This document shows, one piece after another, positions 13,793 to 21,278 of a stretch of 28,869 nt of DNA. The stretch's first letter is position 1. Each line of letters opens with the position of its first letter. This DNA comes from Lustribacter sp049512335 (GTDB lineage Bacteria; Vulcanimicrobiota; Vulcanimicrobiia; Vulcanimicrobiales; Vulcanimicrobiaceae), in contig JBEKXE010000048.1 of assembly GCA_049512335.1 (NCBI GenBank), positions 1 to 28,869 of the forward strand, written 5' to 3'. The notes beneath the pieces are model-generated. The model did not search any database. It saw only the letters and a list, made by a program, of their open reading frames with translations, and was not told where the DNA came from. Both the position numbers and the translations under genes were made by a program.

Positions 13793-13823
13793 TCAGCTGC
13801 TCTACCAACTGAGCTACGTCGGA
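13793..13823 (-). pseudogene. tRNA 5' half, inverted, copy 1
   Basis: The minus strand reads TCCGACG-TA-GCTC-AGTTGGTA-GAGC-A-GCTGA, an acceptor strand, D arm and start of an anticodon stem. It would complement the CGTCGGC acceptor strand of the nearby 3' half except at the first base. After GCTGA it diverges, with no anticodon loop or T arm, so it is not a working tRNA. Confidence 0.6.
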
Positions 13824-14187
13824 AGGCTTCGTCGATGAGTTCGTTAGATGGATGTGATCAATCCATGATCGTTGCTCCAAAACGGCGAGATGAGAAAAAT
13901 GGACCCTGCCACTTGTCCTGAATCTCTTGAGTTGCCCGGCTGGAAAGTTGCTCACGGTGATTGCTGCCGAGAAGTTGACGGTCACCGGGCAGCTCGAGAT
14001 CGGCCCGAGCGTATTTGGCTTATCTGTTTAGGCTGGAAAAGCAACTGCGTTGTTGAACGCTCGGCCATCGGGGGAGATATCGATAGCGGCTTCGAGGAGC
14101 CAATATCTTTAACCGCACCACTCGAGCGTAGGGGGCTGTTATGATGGGGAATATTCGGACCGCACTACAAACCATAGGAGGTCGGAT
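13824..14187. other. Non-coding stretch before the first Hcp-like gene
   Basis: About 360 bases. One plus-strand frame (13872-14144) is open, but its product has no signal, domain or ribosome-binding site, and I regard it as chance. The 3' end holds the likely promoter and leader of the 14188 gene. Base composition is somewhat lower in GC than the flanking genes, as expected for non-coding or recently acquired DNA. Confidence 0.4.
14137..14145 (+). promoter_or_regulatory. Possible extended -10 promoter for the 14188 gene
   Basis: TG-T-TATGAT fits an extended -10 element and lies about 43 bases before the ATG. No good -35 hexamer is seen. The leader that follows contains CCATAGGAGG, which is also found ahead of the related gene starting at 16794. 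Confidence 0.3.
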
Positions 14188-14769
14188 ATGAACTCCCATT
14201 GGATCGCCCGGGCCGTTGCCGGGCTTTCGGTGGTGGCGCTCGCCGCAATTGCCGCGCCGGCGCTGGCCAACGACTATATCGAGATCAGTTCTACGGGCAC
14301 GCTCTCATCGGAACCGACCCGCGCGGCGGGGGCGGTCAACCCGTCGTGGGTCCTGGTGTCCAGTTTTTCATTCGGCGTCAGCAAGCCGCCGTCAAACGCT
14401 AGCGGCGCGGCTGCCGGAGTGAGAGCGGTCGGATCGCTGACCGTGACCGGCATCGGTTCCCAAGCCCTGCAACAGCAACTCGTCCAGGACGTCTTACGGG
14501 GCACTCTTCTTCACTCCGTTCGGCTCATCGTTACGAAGGCTAATAAGTTAGGCCAACAGGTGACGACGGAGTATAATAATTTCGTCGACGTGTATGTGAC
14601 GTCGGCGCAGAACGTGGGATCCAACACCGACACCTTCGACTTCAATTTCGCACAGTACCAGTACGAGGCCGCGGCACCCACAGGCAAGACCGCCTCGGGC
14701 GACTGGACGACGACGGCAACGACCTCGACACCGCTGACGTGGACGGTGATGAAATCGCCGCACTTCTAG
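14188..14769 (+). CDS. Secreted Hcp-like protein, copy 1
   Basis: 193 residues after a strong GGAGG ribosome-binding site. The N-terminus is a clear signal peptide (AGLSVVALAAIAAPALAND, cleavage after ALA). The mature part follows the Hcp/T6SS tube-protein beta-barrel pattern (PF05638): SWVLVSSFSFGVSKP, VGSLTVTG, SVRLIVTKA, EYNNFVDVYVTSAQ and DTFDFNFAQYQYEA. Classical Hcp has no signal peptide and is exported by the T6SS itself, so this is an Hcp-like exported relative, not a tube subunit of a standard system; no other T6SS genes are present. It is clearly related to the 16204-16794 product. Oligomerisation into rings is possible but unproven. Confidence 0.75.
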   Translation: MNSHWIARAVAGLSVVALAAIAAPALANDYIEISSTGTLSSEPTRAAGAVNPSWVLVSSFSFGVSKPPSNASGAAAGVRAVGSLTVTGIGSQALQQQLVQDVLRGTLLHSVRLIVTKANKLGQQVTTEYNNFVDVYVTSAQNVGSNTDTFDFNFAQYQYEAAAPTGKTASGDWTTTATTSTPLTWTVMKSPHF

Positions 14770-14868
14770 CACGCGTGAATCCGGGCTAAGTCCGTTTTCC
14801 GTCGATGGTGGGACGTTCGCGCGGTATTCACCGGATCTTCGTCCGCCGGATTCAGGCTAGGGTTCACG

Positions 14869-15978
14869 ATGTTCAAGCATTTCGCGCGCCTCGCAACGGT
14901 CTTGTCCGCCGGCGTTCTTCTTGCAGGCACGGTTGGAGCGGACGCACCACAGCCGCTGACCGCAGCCGTCCGGCCCACCTTGCAGCAGCTCAAGCTCACC
15001 CCCGGTGATCCACATCTCCCGAAACTCTTCTCATGGGCCGACAGCGCGGCGGGCACGACGAAGACCGTGTACACGGCGCCCGCCGCCGAGTTTCCGGCCG
15101 TGCCCGAAACCTCCATCGATGTCGGGCCAGCCGGCGTCTCCGGTCCTGCGAACGCTACCTGCAGCCCGGTCATTACCAAAATCTCGGGCAAATTCTCGAC
15201 GTATGACGGTGACATCCTCATCGACGGCAGCTGCTTCGGTCCATACGCCACCGGGAAGCTTGTCATCACGGGTTTTCCCAACGGCAATCCTCAAATGTCG
15301 ATCGTTTCCTGGACGCCGACCGTTATCAGCGCGAATTTCCCGACGATCACCGGCGTTACCGATCTGACGATGCACGTCCAAGTGACCAACGGAATGTTGT
15401 CGTCAAAGCCGGTTGATGCCAAGTTCGTAGCGTCGTGGGGCGATCCGATCGCCTTACCGAGCAAGTATGTCGTGAACAAAACGTGCGAACAGCCGGGTGC
15501 ATGCAGCAGCTCCCCCCATTCGCCCACCGGCGCGCACTGGTCGGGGGAAGACTCAGGGATTGCCGGCCAGGATGCCTGGACGTTGACCCTGCCGGATCAT
15601 TTTCACCTATATGCGATTAATCTTGTCGTCTTGAAGGGGCAGGTCGAGGACAACGGCGCCGTATCTTCTGCGACACTCGCGAATGTGCCGAACTCCAGCG
15701 GGGGCGGGAACTCAAATACGTATACGGTTGATTGGTTCACCGATGCCGTCGGTCCGCTCAAGACGCAGACGATACAAGTTCCCACCCAAGGGTGTAGCGT
15801 GGATTGGGGCGATATTATCGTGGGCATCGTAACGGACGATTACATCGAAATTGCTGACGGTGTGATGTCGTCCGGCTGTTCGAACGGTTACGGATGGGAA
15901 ACGGTAAAGCTTCCTACCTACGACGAGGCGTATCGACTCCAGGTCCTCGTTCGTGGCCCGGCCGGCATGACGCCGTAA
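14869..15978 (+). CDS. Secreted protein with an IPT/TIG-like segment
   Basis: 369 residues starting MFKHFARLATVLSAGVLLAG, a signal peptide ending near VGADA. From about residue 97 a beta-rich stretch (CSPVITKISGKFSTYDGDIL, then IDGSCFGPYATGKLVITGFP) resembles an IPT/TIG immunoglobulin-like domain: P-x-I-x-x-I-S, followed by G-x-x-F and strand repeats up to about residue 185. The second half is Gly/Ser/Asn-rich and carries several Cys (TCEQPGACSS, QGCSVDW, SSGCSNGYGW) that could form disulfides outside the cell. Function unknown; likely a cell-surface or secreted carbohydrate- or protein-binding factor. It lies between the two tRNA-Thr-derived repeats, 100 bases after the Hcp-like gene, and may be carried with it as one cassette. 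Confidence 0.72.
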   Translation: MFKHFARLATVLSAGVLLAGTVGADAPQPLTAAVRPTLQQLKLTPGDPHLPKLFSWADSAAGTTKTVYTAPAAEFPAVPETSIDVGPAGVSGPANATCSPVITKISGKFSTYDGDILIDGSCFGPYATGKLVITGFPNGNPQMSIVSWTPTVISANFPTITGVTDLTMHVQVTNGMLSSKPVDAKFVASWGDPIALPSKYVVNKTCEQPGACSSSPHSPTGAHWSGEDSGIAGQDAWTLTLPDHFHLYAINLVVLKGQVEDNGAVSSATLANVPNSSGGGNSNTYTVDWFTDAVGPLKTQTIQVPTQGCSVDWGDIIVGIVTDDYIEIADGVMSSGCSNGYGWETVKLPTYDEAYRLQVLVRGPAGMTP

Positions 15979-15996
15979 CGGGCGCCGCGAGCCTTC

Positions 15997-16065
15997 TTCG
16001 TCATCAGCAGGTCGGCGGTTCAAATCCGCTCGTCGGCTCCAGCTTCAGGCCCGTACCTCAGTGGT
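15997..16065 (+). repeat. 69-bp direct repeat, copy 2 (tRNA-Thr end plus terminator)
   Basis: Second copy of the 13706-13774 repeat, 2291 bases away in the same orientation. It contains a tRNA-Thr 3' half (15997-16041, ending GGCTCCA), again without a 5' half in front. Unlike copy 1 it continues into an intact terminator hairpin. A C in place of A just after TTCGT disturbs the anticodon loop, so this copy is also non-functional. Confidence 0.85.
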
Positions 16066-16078
16066 AACGGGCCTTTTT
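16047..16078 (+). terminator. Intrinsic terminator (former tRNA-Thr terminator)
   Basis: AGGCCCGT (16047-16054) pairs perfectly with ACGGGCCT (16067-16074), with an inner ACC/GGT pairing in the loop, followed by TTTTT to 16078. It could now end transcription of the secreted-protein gene that stops at 15978. Confidence 0.82.
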
Positions 16079-16109
16079 GCTTTCGCCATAGAGACTTCGG
16101 GCTTGAACC

Positions 16110-16137
16110 GCTGCTCTACCAACTCAGCATCGCCGGC
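16110..16137 (-). pseudogene. tRNA 5' half, inverted, copy 2
   Basis: The minus strand reads GCCGGCGATGCTGAGTTGG then TAGAGCAGC. It aligns with the inverted 5' half at 13793-13823 at about 22 of 28 positions. It is followed by GGTTCAAGCCC, like a T loop fused directly to the D arm with the anticodon arm missing, so it cannot be a functional tRNA. Confidence 0.5.
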
Positions 16138-16203
16138 AATTTTCGCCCAGTTTTTACGCGGCATTCACCCGGGCGAGACGCGTGAACGGCCGGCGCGGTG
16201 GCG

Positions 16204-16794
16204 CTACTTAAAGAATGGCCGGACCGTGGTCATGCTGGGCCGGGTCAGGTCGGGCCTCCAAATCAGCGTAAACGTGCCGTTCGGGCTGGGCGTGCCTTGG
16301 GCCGACGCATACTCGTACTGCACCGCCTGGTAGTTGAAGGTGAACGTATCGCTCACGGTTTGGCTGCCCCCGCTCATCGTGGCCGAGGTCACGTAGGCAT
16401 TTTGCATCGCGATGATCTCCGTCGGCACCTGGTTCTTCCCCGAGGGCTGCGTGATGACGAGCCGGACCGCCTGGATGAGCACGCCTGTGGTGGCGTCTTT
16501 GAAGAGGGTCTGCGCCGTGGCGGAGTCGACGCCCGTTACGGTCAGCGAACCCGTGGCATGCGGTAGACCGCCACCGCCCCCTGACGGCTGCGGTTGGGCG
16601 ACGCCCCACGAAAAGCTGTTCACCGTGATCCACGACGAGGGAATGCTCGTCAAGGGCTGGTTTGGTTGCGGGGTGAGCGAACCCGAAGTCGCGATCTCGA
16701 GATAGAAGTTGTTCGCAAGTGCCGGCGCGGCGACGGCGGTGACGGCCAGCGCAAAGAGTGCGGCGATAGTTCGCGTGATCCGGTGAGACTGCAT
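16204..16794 (-). CDS. Secreted Hcp-like protein, copy 2
   Basis: The start at 16794 is fixed by GGAGGGCCAACCATG. The 196-residue product has a signal peptide (ALFALAVTAVAAPALANN) and the same beta-barrel pattern as the 14188 gene: SWITVNSFSWGVAQP, ATGSLTVTGVD, AVRLVITQPSGKN, MQNAYVTSATMSGG, and FNYQAVQYEYA. A Gly-rich loop (PSGGGGGLP) replaces the Ala-rich loop of copy 1, and the C-terminus (RPFFK) is basic. It lies just outside the second tRNA-derived repeat and in the opposite orientation to copy 1. It is probably exported and may form rings or fibres with copy 1. Confidence 0.77.
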   Translation of the reverse strand: MQSHRITRTIAALFALAVTAVAAPALANNFYLEIATSGSLTPQPNQPLTSIPSSWITVNSFSWGVAQPQPSGGGGGLPHATGSLTVTGVDSATAQTLFKDATTGVLIQAVRLVITQPSGKNQVPTEIIAMQNAYVTSATMSGGSQTVSDTFTFNYQAVQYEYASAQGTPSPNGTFTLIWRPDLTRPSMTTVRPFFK

Positions 16795-17039
16795 GGTTGG
16801 CCCTCCTATGGCTGATGCGAGCTTGAACCGAGCAAGTGAATGTCCGATGAAGGTCCCGTGAGGGGAACGATCGAGCGTACGGCGGGTGCCCCTGCTCATT
16901 AGGAAAGCGTCGGCTCACGGCAGGTCGCTTTGAGCTATAAGGCGGGCGCCGCAGAACGACGTCGAGCCGGAGGCGGCGCCGACCGCCATAGGAATCCGCG
17001 GCCCGGAGAGGTAGTCCGGAATACGCCAGGAGGCTGACC

Positions 17040-17594
17040 GTGCCGATATTCGTTGCTACAACCATCGTTCTCGTGCTGGTCGCGCTCTTTGCGGCGCCAG
17101 TTCTTGCGGCGAGACTCGGACCCCCCGCGGTTGCGCGGCCGCCCGTCGTCGCCGCGTTCGATACGTATCTGAAGCTTGATAGCCTGATCAAGGGCACGAT
17201 CAAGCTCGATATCTCCACGAGCAAGCTTGCCGACAAGTGGACGGTTACGTCCCTGAAGTGTGATGACGTGACCGTCGTCGCGACCGACTCGCAGGGCGTC
17301 GTTGCGACGGCCAAAGCGACCCCGGGCGCCGATCCGGCGAGCTGCGTTTACTCGATGAAGGTCCCCTCGGGAGACTCGTTGAGCATTTACGCCGATATCG
17401 GTTCGGCGCAATCGGTCGGTGTTACGGGGTTCCCCAAATTGGCCGATGGTACGTTCCCGAAGGCCGCGATCACGTCGGATCTGAAGAAGCAAAGTTTCCT
17501 TAAAATTAATTCGATCAAAAGCGATTATAAATCGATAAAATTGACGACCGGCGAATCCGAGACACTGCCGATTTCCATCAACCTCCAATACTGA
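17040..17594 (+). CDS. Secreted protein of unknown function
   Basis: 184 residues from a GTG start preceded by AGGAGG at good spacing. The N-terminus (FVATTIVLVLVALFAAPVLA) is a signal peptide or signal anchor. The mature part is beta-rich and Lys/Asp/Ser-rich (LIKGTIKLDISTSKLADKW, LKCDDVTVVATDSQGVVATA) with two cysteines (in LKCDDV and ASCVYS) that could form a disulfide. No family recognised. The 3' end is AT-rich compared with its surroundings (about 17495-17545). The next gene begins at or just before its stop codon, so the pair may be coupled. Confidence 0.68.
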   Translation: MPIFVATTIVLVLVALFAAPVLAARLGPPAVARPPVVAAFDTYLKLDSLIKGTIKLDISTSKLADKWTVTSLKCDDVTVVATDSQGVVATAKATPGADPASCVYSMKVPSGDSLSIYADIGSAQSVGVTGFPKLADGTFPKAAITSDLKKQSFLKINSIKSDYKSIKLTTGESETLPISINLQY

Positions 17595-18160
17595 CGAAGT
17601 CCGAACGTTTCTTACGTTGCCGCGATAAGACGTGCTGTACGTTCTACGCGGTGTACCTGACCGGCGGCGAGATCGTGCGCGTCGCTCGGATGCTCGATAC
17701 ACCGCCCTGGACGTTCACCATCGCCGTTCCGGCAGCTGACCCGGCCGACGACGCGTTCGCGCTCGACCGTTCCACGCTGCGCTACCGCGCCGCGCTGACG
17801 AAACTGCCCGACGGCGACGCGCGCGAGCGGTGCATCTTTCTGCTCCGCCTGGCCGACGGAACGGCGCGCTGTGGCCTCGGCGAGTCGCGCCCCGCCCCCT
17901 GCCGCTCGTTCCCGACCGAACTCCACGACGGTGCGTTGCGGGTGTCGGCGGCGGGCTGCACGTGCCGCACGTGGTCCCTCGACGACATCGACCCGGAGGG
18001 CGACCGCGCGCTGTTGCTCGACGAGGCGCGAGCGCGCGCTGACTATGCGGGCCTCGTGCGCAACTGGAATGCGCACGTTACCGCGGCTGCCGGCTCCGAG
18101 CGCTTCGCGTACGCAGATTTCTGCCGCTTCCTGCTCGATCAGTACAGCCGCGTACGATGA
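17591..18160 (+). CDS. YkgJ-type cysteine-cluster protein 1
   Basis: The frame carries the CxnCC cluster typical of the YkgJ (zinc/iron-chelating, PF03692) family. The first ligands (RCRDKTCCTFYAVYLTGGEI) lie upstream of the GTG at 17651, so the true start must be earlier. The frame has no ATG or GTG there; the only candidate is a CTG at 17591 overlapping the previous stop. The second conserved block is CIFLLRLADGTARCGL, then RPAPCRSFP. About 189 residues, cytoplasmic, expected to bind a metal or Fe-S cluster through these Cys; the exact role of the family is unknown. It ends with ATGA overlapping the next gene. An initiation codon error or a sequencing slip near 17590 is possible. Confidence 0.72.
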   Translation: MTKSERFLRCRDKTCCTFYAVYLTGGEIVRVARMLDTPPWTFTIAVPAADPADDAFALDRSTLRYRAALTKLPDGDARERCIFLLRLADGTARCGLGESRPAPCRSFPTELHDGALRVSAAGCTCRTWSLDDIDPEGDRALLLDEARARADYAGLVRNWNAHVTAAAGSERFAYADFCRFLLDQYSRVR

Positions 18161-18864
18161 GCTTTGGATGCACGACCTGCCGCGGCGACTGTTGCCGCCA
18201 GTATCTCGTCCACGTCAACGGGCGCGACGCCGTGACGATCGCGCGCGGTCAGGGGTTGGCGTTCGAGCAGTTCATCGACATCGTCTCCGAACCCGAGCCG
18301 ACCGGAGCGGGCTTCACGCTCGCCGCCGGCGGCGATACGTTCGCTCTTTCGCTGCGCCGCCGTCCCGACGGTGCGTGTTCGTTTCTCATCGGCTTGACCG
18401 ACGGATCGCAACGCTGCGGGATCTATCCCCAGCGACCGTTGACGTGCGCGGTCTTTCCGCTGCGGTTGTATCACGGCAGCGTCGACATCCGGCCGGATGT
18501 GATCTGCGAGCCGAGCGGCCGGCGCATCACGGCCGTCGACCTGCCGCGCGGCCGCGAGCTGCTCGTGCGTTCGGCATTTGAGTGGAACGTCTACGCACGG
18601 GTCGTCGCCGCGTGGAACGCCGGCCGCGAAGCCGCCTTCGGGACGGTCGGCGAAGGGGCGTATTTCGACTACGTAAATGCCGCCTACGATGCGATCGACG
18701 CGACGCTGGCGGAATTGCCGCGCGCCCAAACCGGAAACGCCATGGACCACTGGATGGACGGCGTGCCGGCGGCGGACGTTGCCGCCGATCGCGACGAACT
18801 CGAGCGCGCCCTCGACGCTGCACTCGCGTCGTTACCACTGCACCGGGAGCTTGGTGGTCGGTAG
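18157..18864 (+). CDS. YkgJ-type cysteine-cluster protein 2
   Basis: 235 residues, beginning MSFGCTTCRGDCCRQYLVHV with the C-x2-C-x3-CC cluster at the very N-terminus. The second conserved block, CSFLIGLTDGSQRCGIYPQR followed by PLTCAVFPLRL, is typical of PF03692. The C-terminal 90 residues are helical without further Cys. The ATG overlaps the previous gene's stop (ATGA at 18157-18160), so the two related proteins are made together and may form a complex. Metal or Fe-S binding is expected from the family; the partner is unknown. The end is 15 bases from the convergent binding-protein gene. Confidence 0.85.
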   Translation: MSFGCTTCRGDCCRQYLVHVNGRDAVTIARGQGLAFEQFIDIVSEPEPTGAGFTLAAGGDTFALSLRRRPDGACSFLIGLTDGSQRCGIYPQRPLTCAVFPLRLYHGSVDIRPDVICEPSGRRITAVDLPRGRELLVRSAFEWNVYARVVAAWNAGREAAFGTVGEGAYFDYVNAAYDAIDATLAELPRAQTGNAMDHWMDGVPAADVAADRDELERALDAALASLPLHRELGGR

Positions 18865-18879
18865 GAAGTTTGCCGGCGT

Positions 18880-19830
18880 CTAGGCCAGACCCGGTCCGAA
18901 CAGGTCCGCGGCGGAGAAGCCGTGCGCGATGAACGTGTACTTCGCGAGCATGTCGACGACAGGTTGGATCAGGCCGGCGCTGTTCGATTCGGCGAACGCG
19001 AGTCGCGGATATCCCGCGATGATCGCCGGATCGACTTTGGTAAACGTTGCCAGCATCGTCGCCGCTTCGGCGAAGTTCTTCGGGTTGTTGGCCCACTTCG
19101 CGGCGTCGTGGATGGCCGCAGCGAGCTTCTTGCCGGTCGCCGCGTTCTTCGTCAGCCAGTCTTTGGATGCGGCGATGCCGAGCGTCTGAAACGGCTTGTT
19201 CGCGTTGACCGCGGAGTAGTTGTAGCCGAGGTTACTCAAATCGTTCTTTGAAGCGGTGAAGAAGGGCTCGACGATCGCGCCGCCGTCGATGCGTTTGGCC
19301 ACGATCGCGCCGGCCATTTGCGGTGGCGGCATCTCGATGAATTTGATCGTCTTCCAATCGCCGCCGTTCTGATCGATCCACGCCAGTACCGTCCCCTGGA
19401 TCATGTCGTGCAGCGTCGAGACCGCGAACGTCTTGCCGTTGAGGTCCCGGGCGGACGTCAGGCCGCTGTCTTTACCGACGGCGAGATGCGAGATCGGCGA
19501 GCGCGGCGCGTAGACCGCACCGCAGGCCAGCATCTGCAACGGCAGCCCTTGAATGAACGCCGCCGACATCGAGCCGCTGTTCGTGACGCCCACGTCGAGT
19601 GCGTTTCCGAGAATGCCTTGCGTGACGGAACCGCCGTTGGGCAGCACGCTCAATTGCACGTCCAGCCCGGCCGCCTTGAAGATGCCTTTCTCTTGCGCGT
19701 AATAGGGCAGAGCGGCTTCCTCGACGCCCACGACCCCCATGCGAACCGTGTTCGCGTTCTGGGCGAAGGCGGGCAGGTTCGAGGCGCCCAGCGCGGCCGT
19801 GGAAATGGCAATCATCGAAGAGCGTTTCAT
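18880..19830 (-). CDS. ABC transporter substrate-binding protein (NMT1/SsuA-like)
   Basis: The ATG at 19830 (MKRSSMIAISTAALGASNLP) gives a proper signal peptide ending near AFAQ; a TTG at 19848 is a weaker alternative. The 316-residue protein shows the family pattern ALPYYAQEKGIFKAAGLDVQ, PNGGSVTQGILGNALDVGVT and DLNGKTFAVSTLHDMIQ, with IVEPFF and a late PVVDMLAKY helix. It belongs to the same broad group as the other three NMT1-like proteins in the window but is not a close copy of any. It is divergent from the Rieske pseudogene at 19882, with 51 bases between starts, suggesting the two once worked on the same compound. No permease or ATPase is adjacent. Confidence 0.87.
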   Translation of the reverse strand: MKRSSMIAISTAALGASNLPAFAQNANTVRMGVVGVEEAALPYYAQEKGIFKAAGLDVQLSVLPNGGSVTQGILGNALDVGVTNSGSMSAAFIQGLPLQMLACGAVYAPRSPISHLAVGKDSGLTSARDLNGKTFAVSTLHDMIQGTVLAWIDQNGGDWKTIKFIEMPPPQMAGAIVAKRIDGGAIVEPFFTASKNDLSNLGYNYSAVNANKPFQTLGIAASKDWLTKNAATGKKLAAAIHDAAKWANNPKNFAEAATMLATFTKVDPAIIAGYPRLAFAESNSAGLIQPVVDMLAKYTFIAHGFSAADLFGPGLA

Positions 19831-19881
19831 GCCGGAGCTTTCTTGCAATGAAGCCGGACCTTCCTGGGGAAGTGAGACGGC

Positions 19882-20313
19882 GTGCTAACCGAGGAGCAAA
19901 ATCGCCGCTTGACCCAAGTCGGGCGTGGGACCCCGATGGGCGAGCTGCTGCGTCGCTACTGGATGCCGGTCGCCGCCGAGGACGAGTTCGACCGGAACCC
20001 GATCAAGGCGGTTCGCCTCATGGGCGAGGACCTCGTGCTCTACCGGGACATGGCCGGAACGTACGGCCTCGTCGACCGTACTGCCCGCACCGCCGGGCCG
20101 ACCTTTCCTACGGCATCGTCGAGGAGCCCTTGCAACTGGTTGCAGTGTCAGGAGAACTCGATCGATCCCGTCCACTTCGAATGGATGCACCGCAACTGGA
20201 CCGATGAATTCGATAACGGATTCGTGTACAAACGCTTGGTCGAAGGCATGGGTGAGTCGCAAGCGCTGTACTTCTACCTCACGAACCGCGCGCAGCTTCC
20301 CGCGAGTCGCTGA
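19882..20313 (+). pseudogene. Rieske oxygenase remnant (frameshifted and internally deleted)
   Basis: The first 65 residues (MLTEEQNRRLTQVGRGTPMG, then LLRRYWMPVAAED) match the phthalate-dioxygenase-like Rieske proteins elsewhere in the window. At about 20080 the frame breaks: the next frame reads YCPHRRADLSYGIVEE, the first Rieske ligand pair, while the original frame is nonsense. At about 20125 the original frame resumes with CNWLQCQENSIDPVHFEWMH, the mononuclear-iron site. The second Rieske pair (C-x2-H) and roughly 80 residues are missing between them. The frame ends at 143 residues with LPASR, lacking most of the catalytic domain. It cannot encode an active enzyme. Confidence 0.87.
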
Positions 20314-20324
20314 AACCGGCCGAG

Positions 20325-21110
20325 CTACGCCAGCGCGTCCTCGAGCATCCTCGGTGCATCATGCAGCGCGCCGGCGTGCTCGTGAAAATGATCGGCCACG
20401 AAACCGCTCATGCGGGCGGCAATCTCGTCGACGCGCGGTTCGATCTCGGCGACCGGCCCGGAACAACCAAGTGCCAGACGCCGGCCGCCGTAGGTGACGG
20501 GTAGCGGCATCGCTACGACCATGCGTCCTTCCCGCAAGCAATTCCGCGAAGCAATATAGCCCTTTAACCGCACCGTGGCGATCTCGGAGCGGACGCTCTT
20601 GAACGAGAGCTCATTGCGGTCGAACAGGTTCCGGGCGGCCGCCAACCGATACAGGCGTTCGACGATCTCGTCGTCCAAGGCGCTCAGTAGGGCGACGCCG
20701 GTGCCGGACGTGAAGAGACAGCGCCGTGCGCGGCCGTAGATGACCTCGTGCTCGTCGAGGTTGACGATCGTCTGCAATTCCACGTCGTTGGTCGTCCCGA
20801 GCAGCACCGCGAGCCCGGTCGCTTCGTGAAAACGCTGCAGATCTTTCATGAGGTCGAACGGGTCCAGCAGATCCTGCGATATCCAGCTGCTGAGTTCGAA
20901 CAAGCGGGGTGTGGGCAGATAGGTCTTCGACTTCACGTCAAAGCTCAGGTAGCCCAAGTGCAGCAGGCTCTTGAGGATGTCGGCCGTGCTCACGAGCGGG
21001 TAGCCGAACCGGTCCACCATCGCTTTGAGCGATAAGGGCCGCCGCTCGACGCGAAAGTACTCGAGGAATTCGAAGGCCCGGCCTACCGATCTCACAACGT
21101 TCTGGCCCAT
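20325..21110 (-). CDS. IclR-family transcriptional regulator
   Basis: The start at 21110 follows GGAG by 6 bases and gives MGQNVVRSVGRAFEFLEYF. The 261-residue protein has an N-terminal winged helix-turn-helix (residues 5-75; PLVSTADILKSLLHLGYL is the recognition region) and a C-terminal IclR effector domain with the GYIASRNCLREGRMVVAMPL and SGTGVALLSALDD motifs. IclR proteins bind aromatic acids or other catabolic intermediates and control nearby degradation genes. It is divergent from the intact Rieske gene (169 bases between starts) with an AATTCG inverted repeat in between, so it very likely regulates that gene and the VOC and binding-protein genes behind it, and probably itself. Confidence 0.9.
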   Translation of the reverse strand: MGQNVVRSVGRAFEFLEYFRVERRPLSLKAMVDRFGYPLVSTADILKSLLHLGYLSFDVKSKTYLPTPRLFELSSWISQDLLDPFDLMKDLQRFHEATGLAVLLGTTNDVELQTIVNLDEHEVIYGRARRCLFTSGTGVALLSALDDEIVERLYRLAAARNLFDRNELSFKSVRSEIATVRLKGYIASRNCLREGRMVVAMPLPVTYGGRRLALGCSGPVAEIEPRVDEIAARMSGFVADHFHEHAGALHDAPRMLEDALA

Positions 21111-21176
21111 CTTGATCTCCAGGGGGACCCTGCCGTCCCCGTGTCCGCATTTTGGGGGTCTTTTTCGAGTATTCGA

Positions 21177-21197
21177 AATTCGCAGATCGTACGAATT
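21177..21197. promoter_or_regulatory. Candidate IclR operator
   Basis: AATTCG-CAGATCGTA-CGAATT is a perfect 6-bp inverted repeat with a 9-base spacer. It lies 67 bases before the IclR start and 82 before the Rieske start. A further ATTCG sits at 21171-21175. Size and location suit an IclR-type site; binding is inferred. Confidence 0.45.
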
Positions 21198-21278
21198 ACT
21201 CCGCCGCTCGAGCATAGAAATCCGCGTTGTCTAGAGAAGCTGAGGTCAGCGCCGCAACGGGACCTATGGTGGCTCAAC

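Noticed and set aside
13702..13823. Intact tRNA gene
   Set aside because: 3' half and 5' half are on opposite strands and cannot form one transcript in cloverleaf order.
13872..14144. 90-residue plus-strand frame between the tRNA fragment and the Hcp-like gene
   Set aside because: No ribosome-binding site, domain or coding-like composition; treated as non-coding.
14188..16794. Type VI secretion locus
   Set aside because: Only Hcp-like proteins are present, both with signal peptides, and no sheath, VgrG or baseplate genes.
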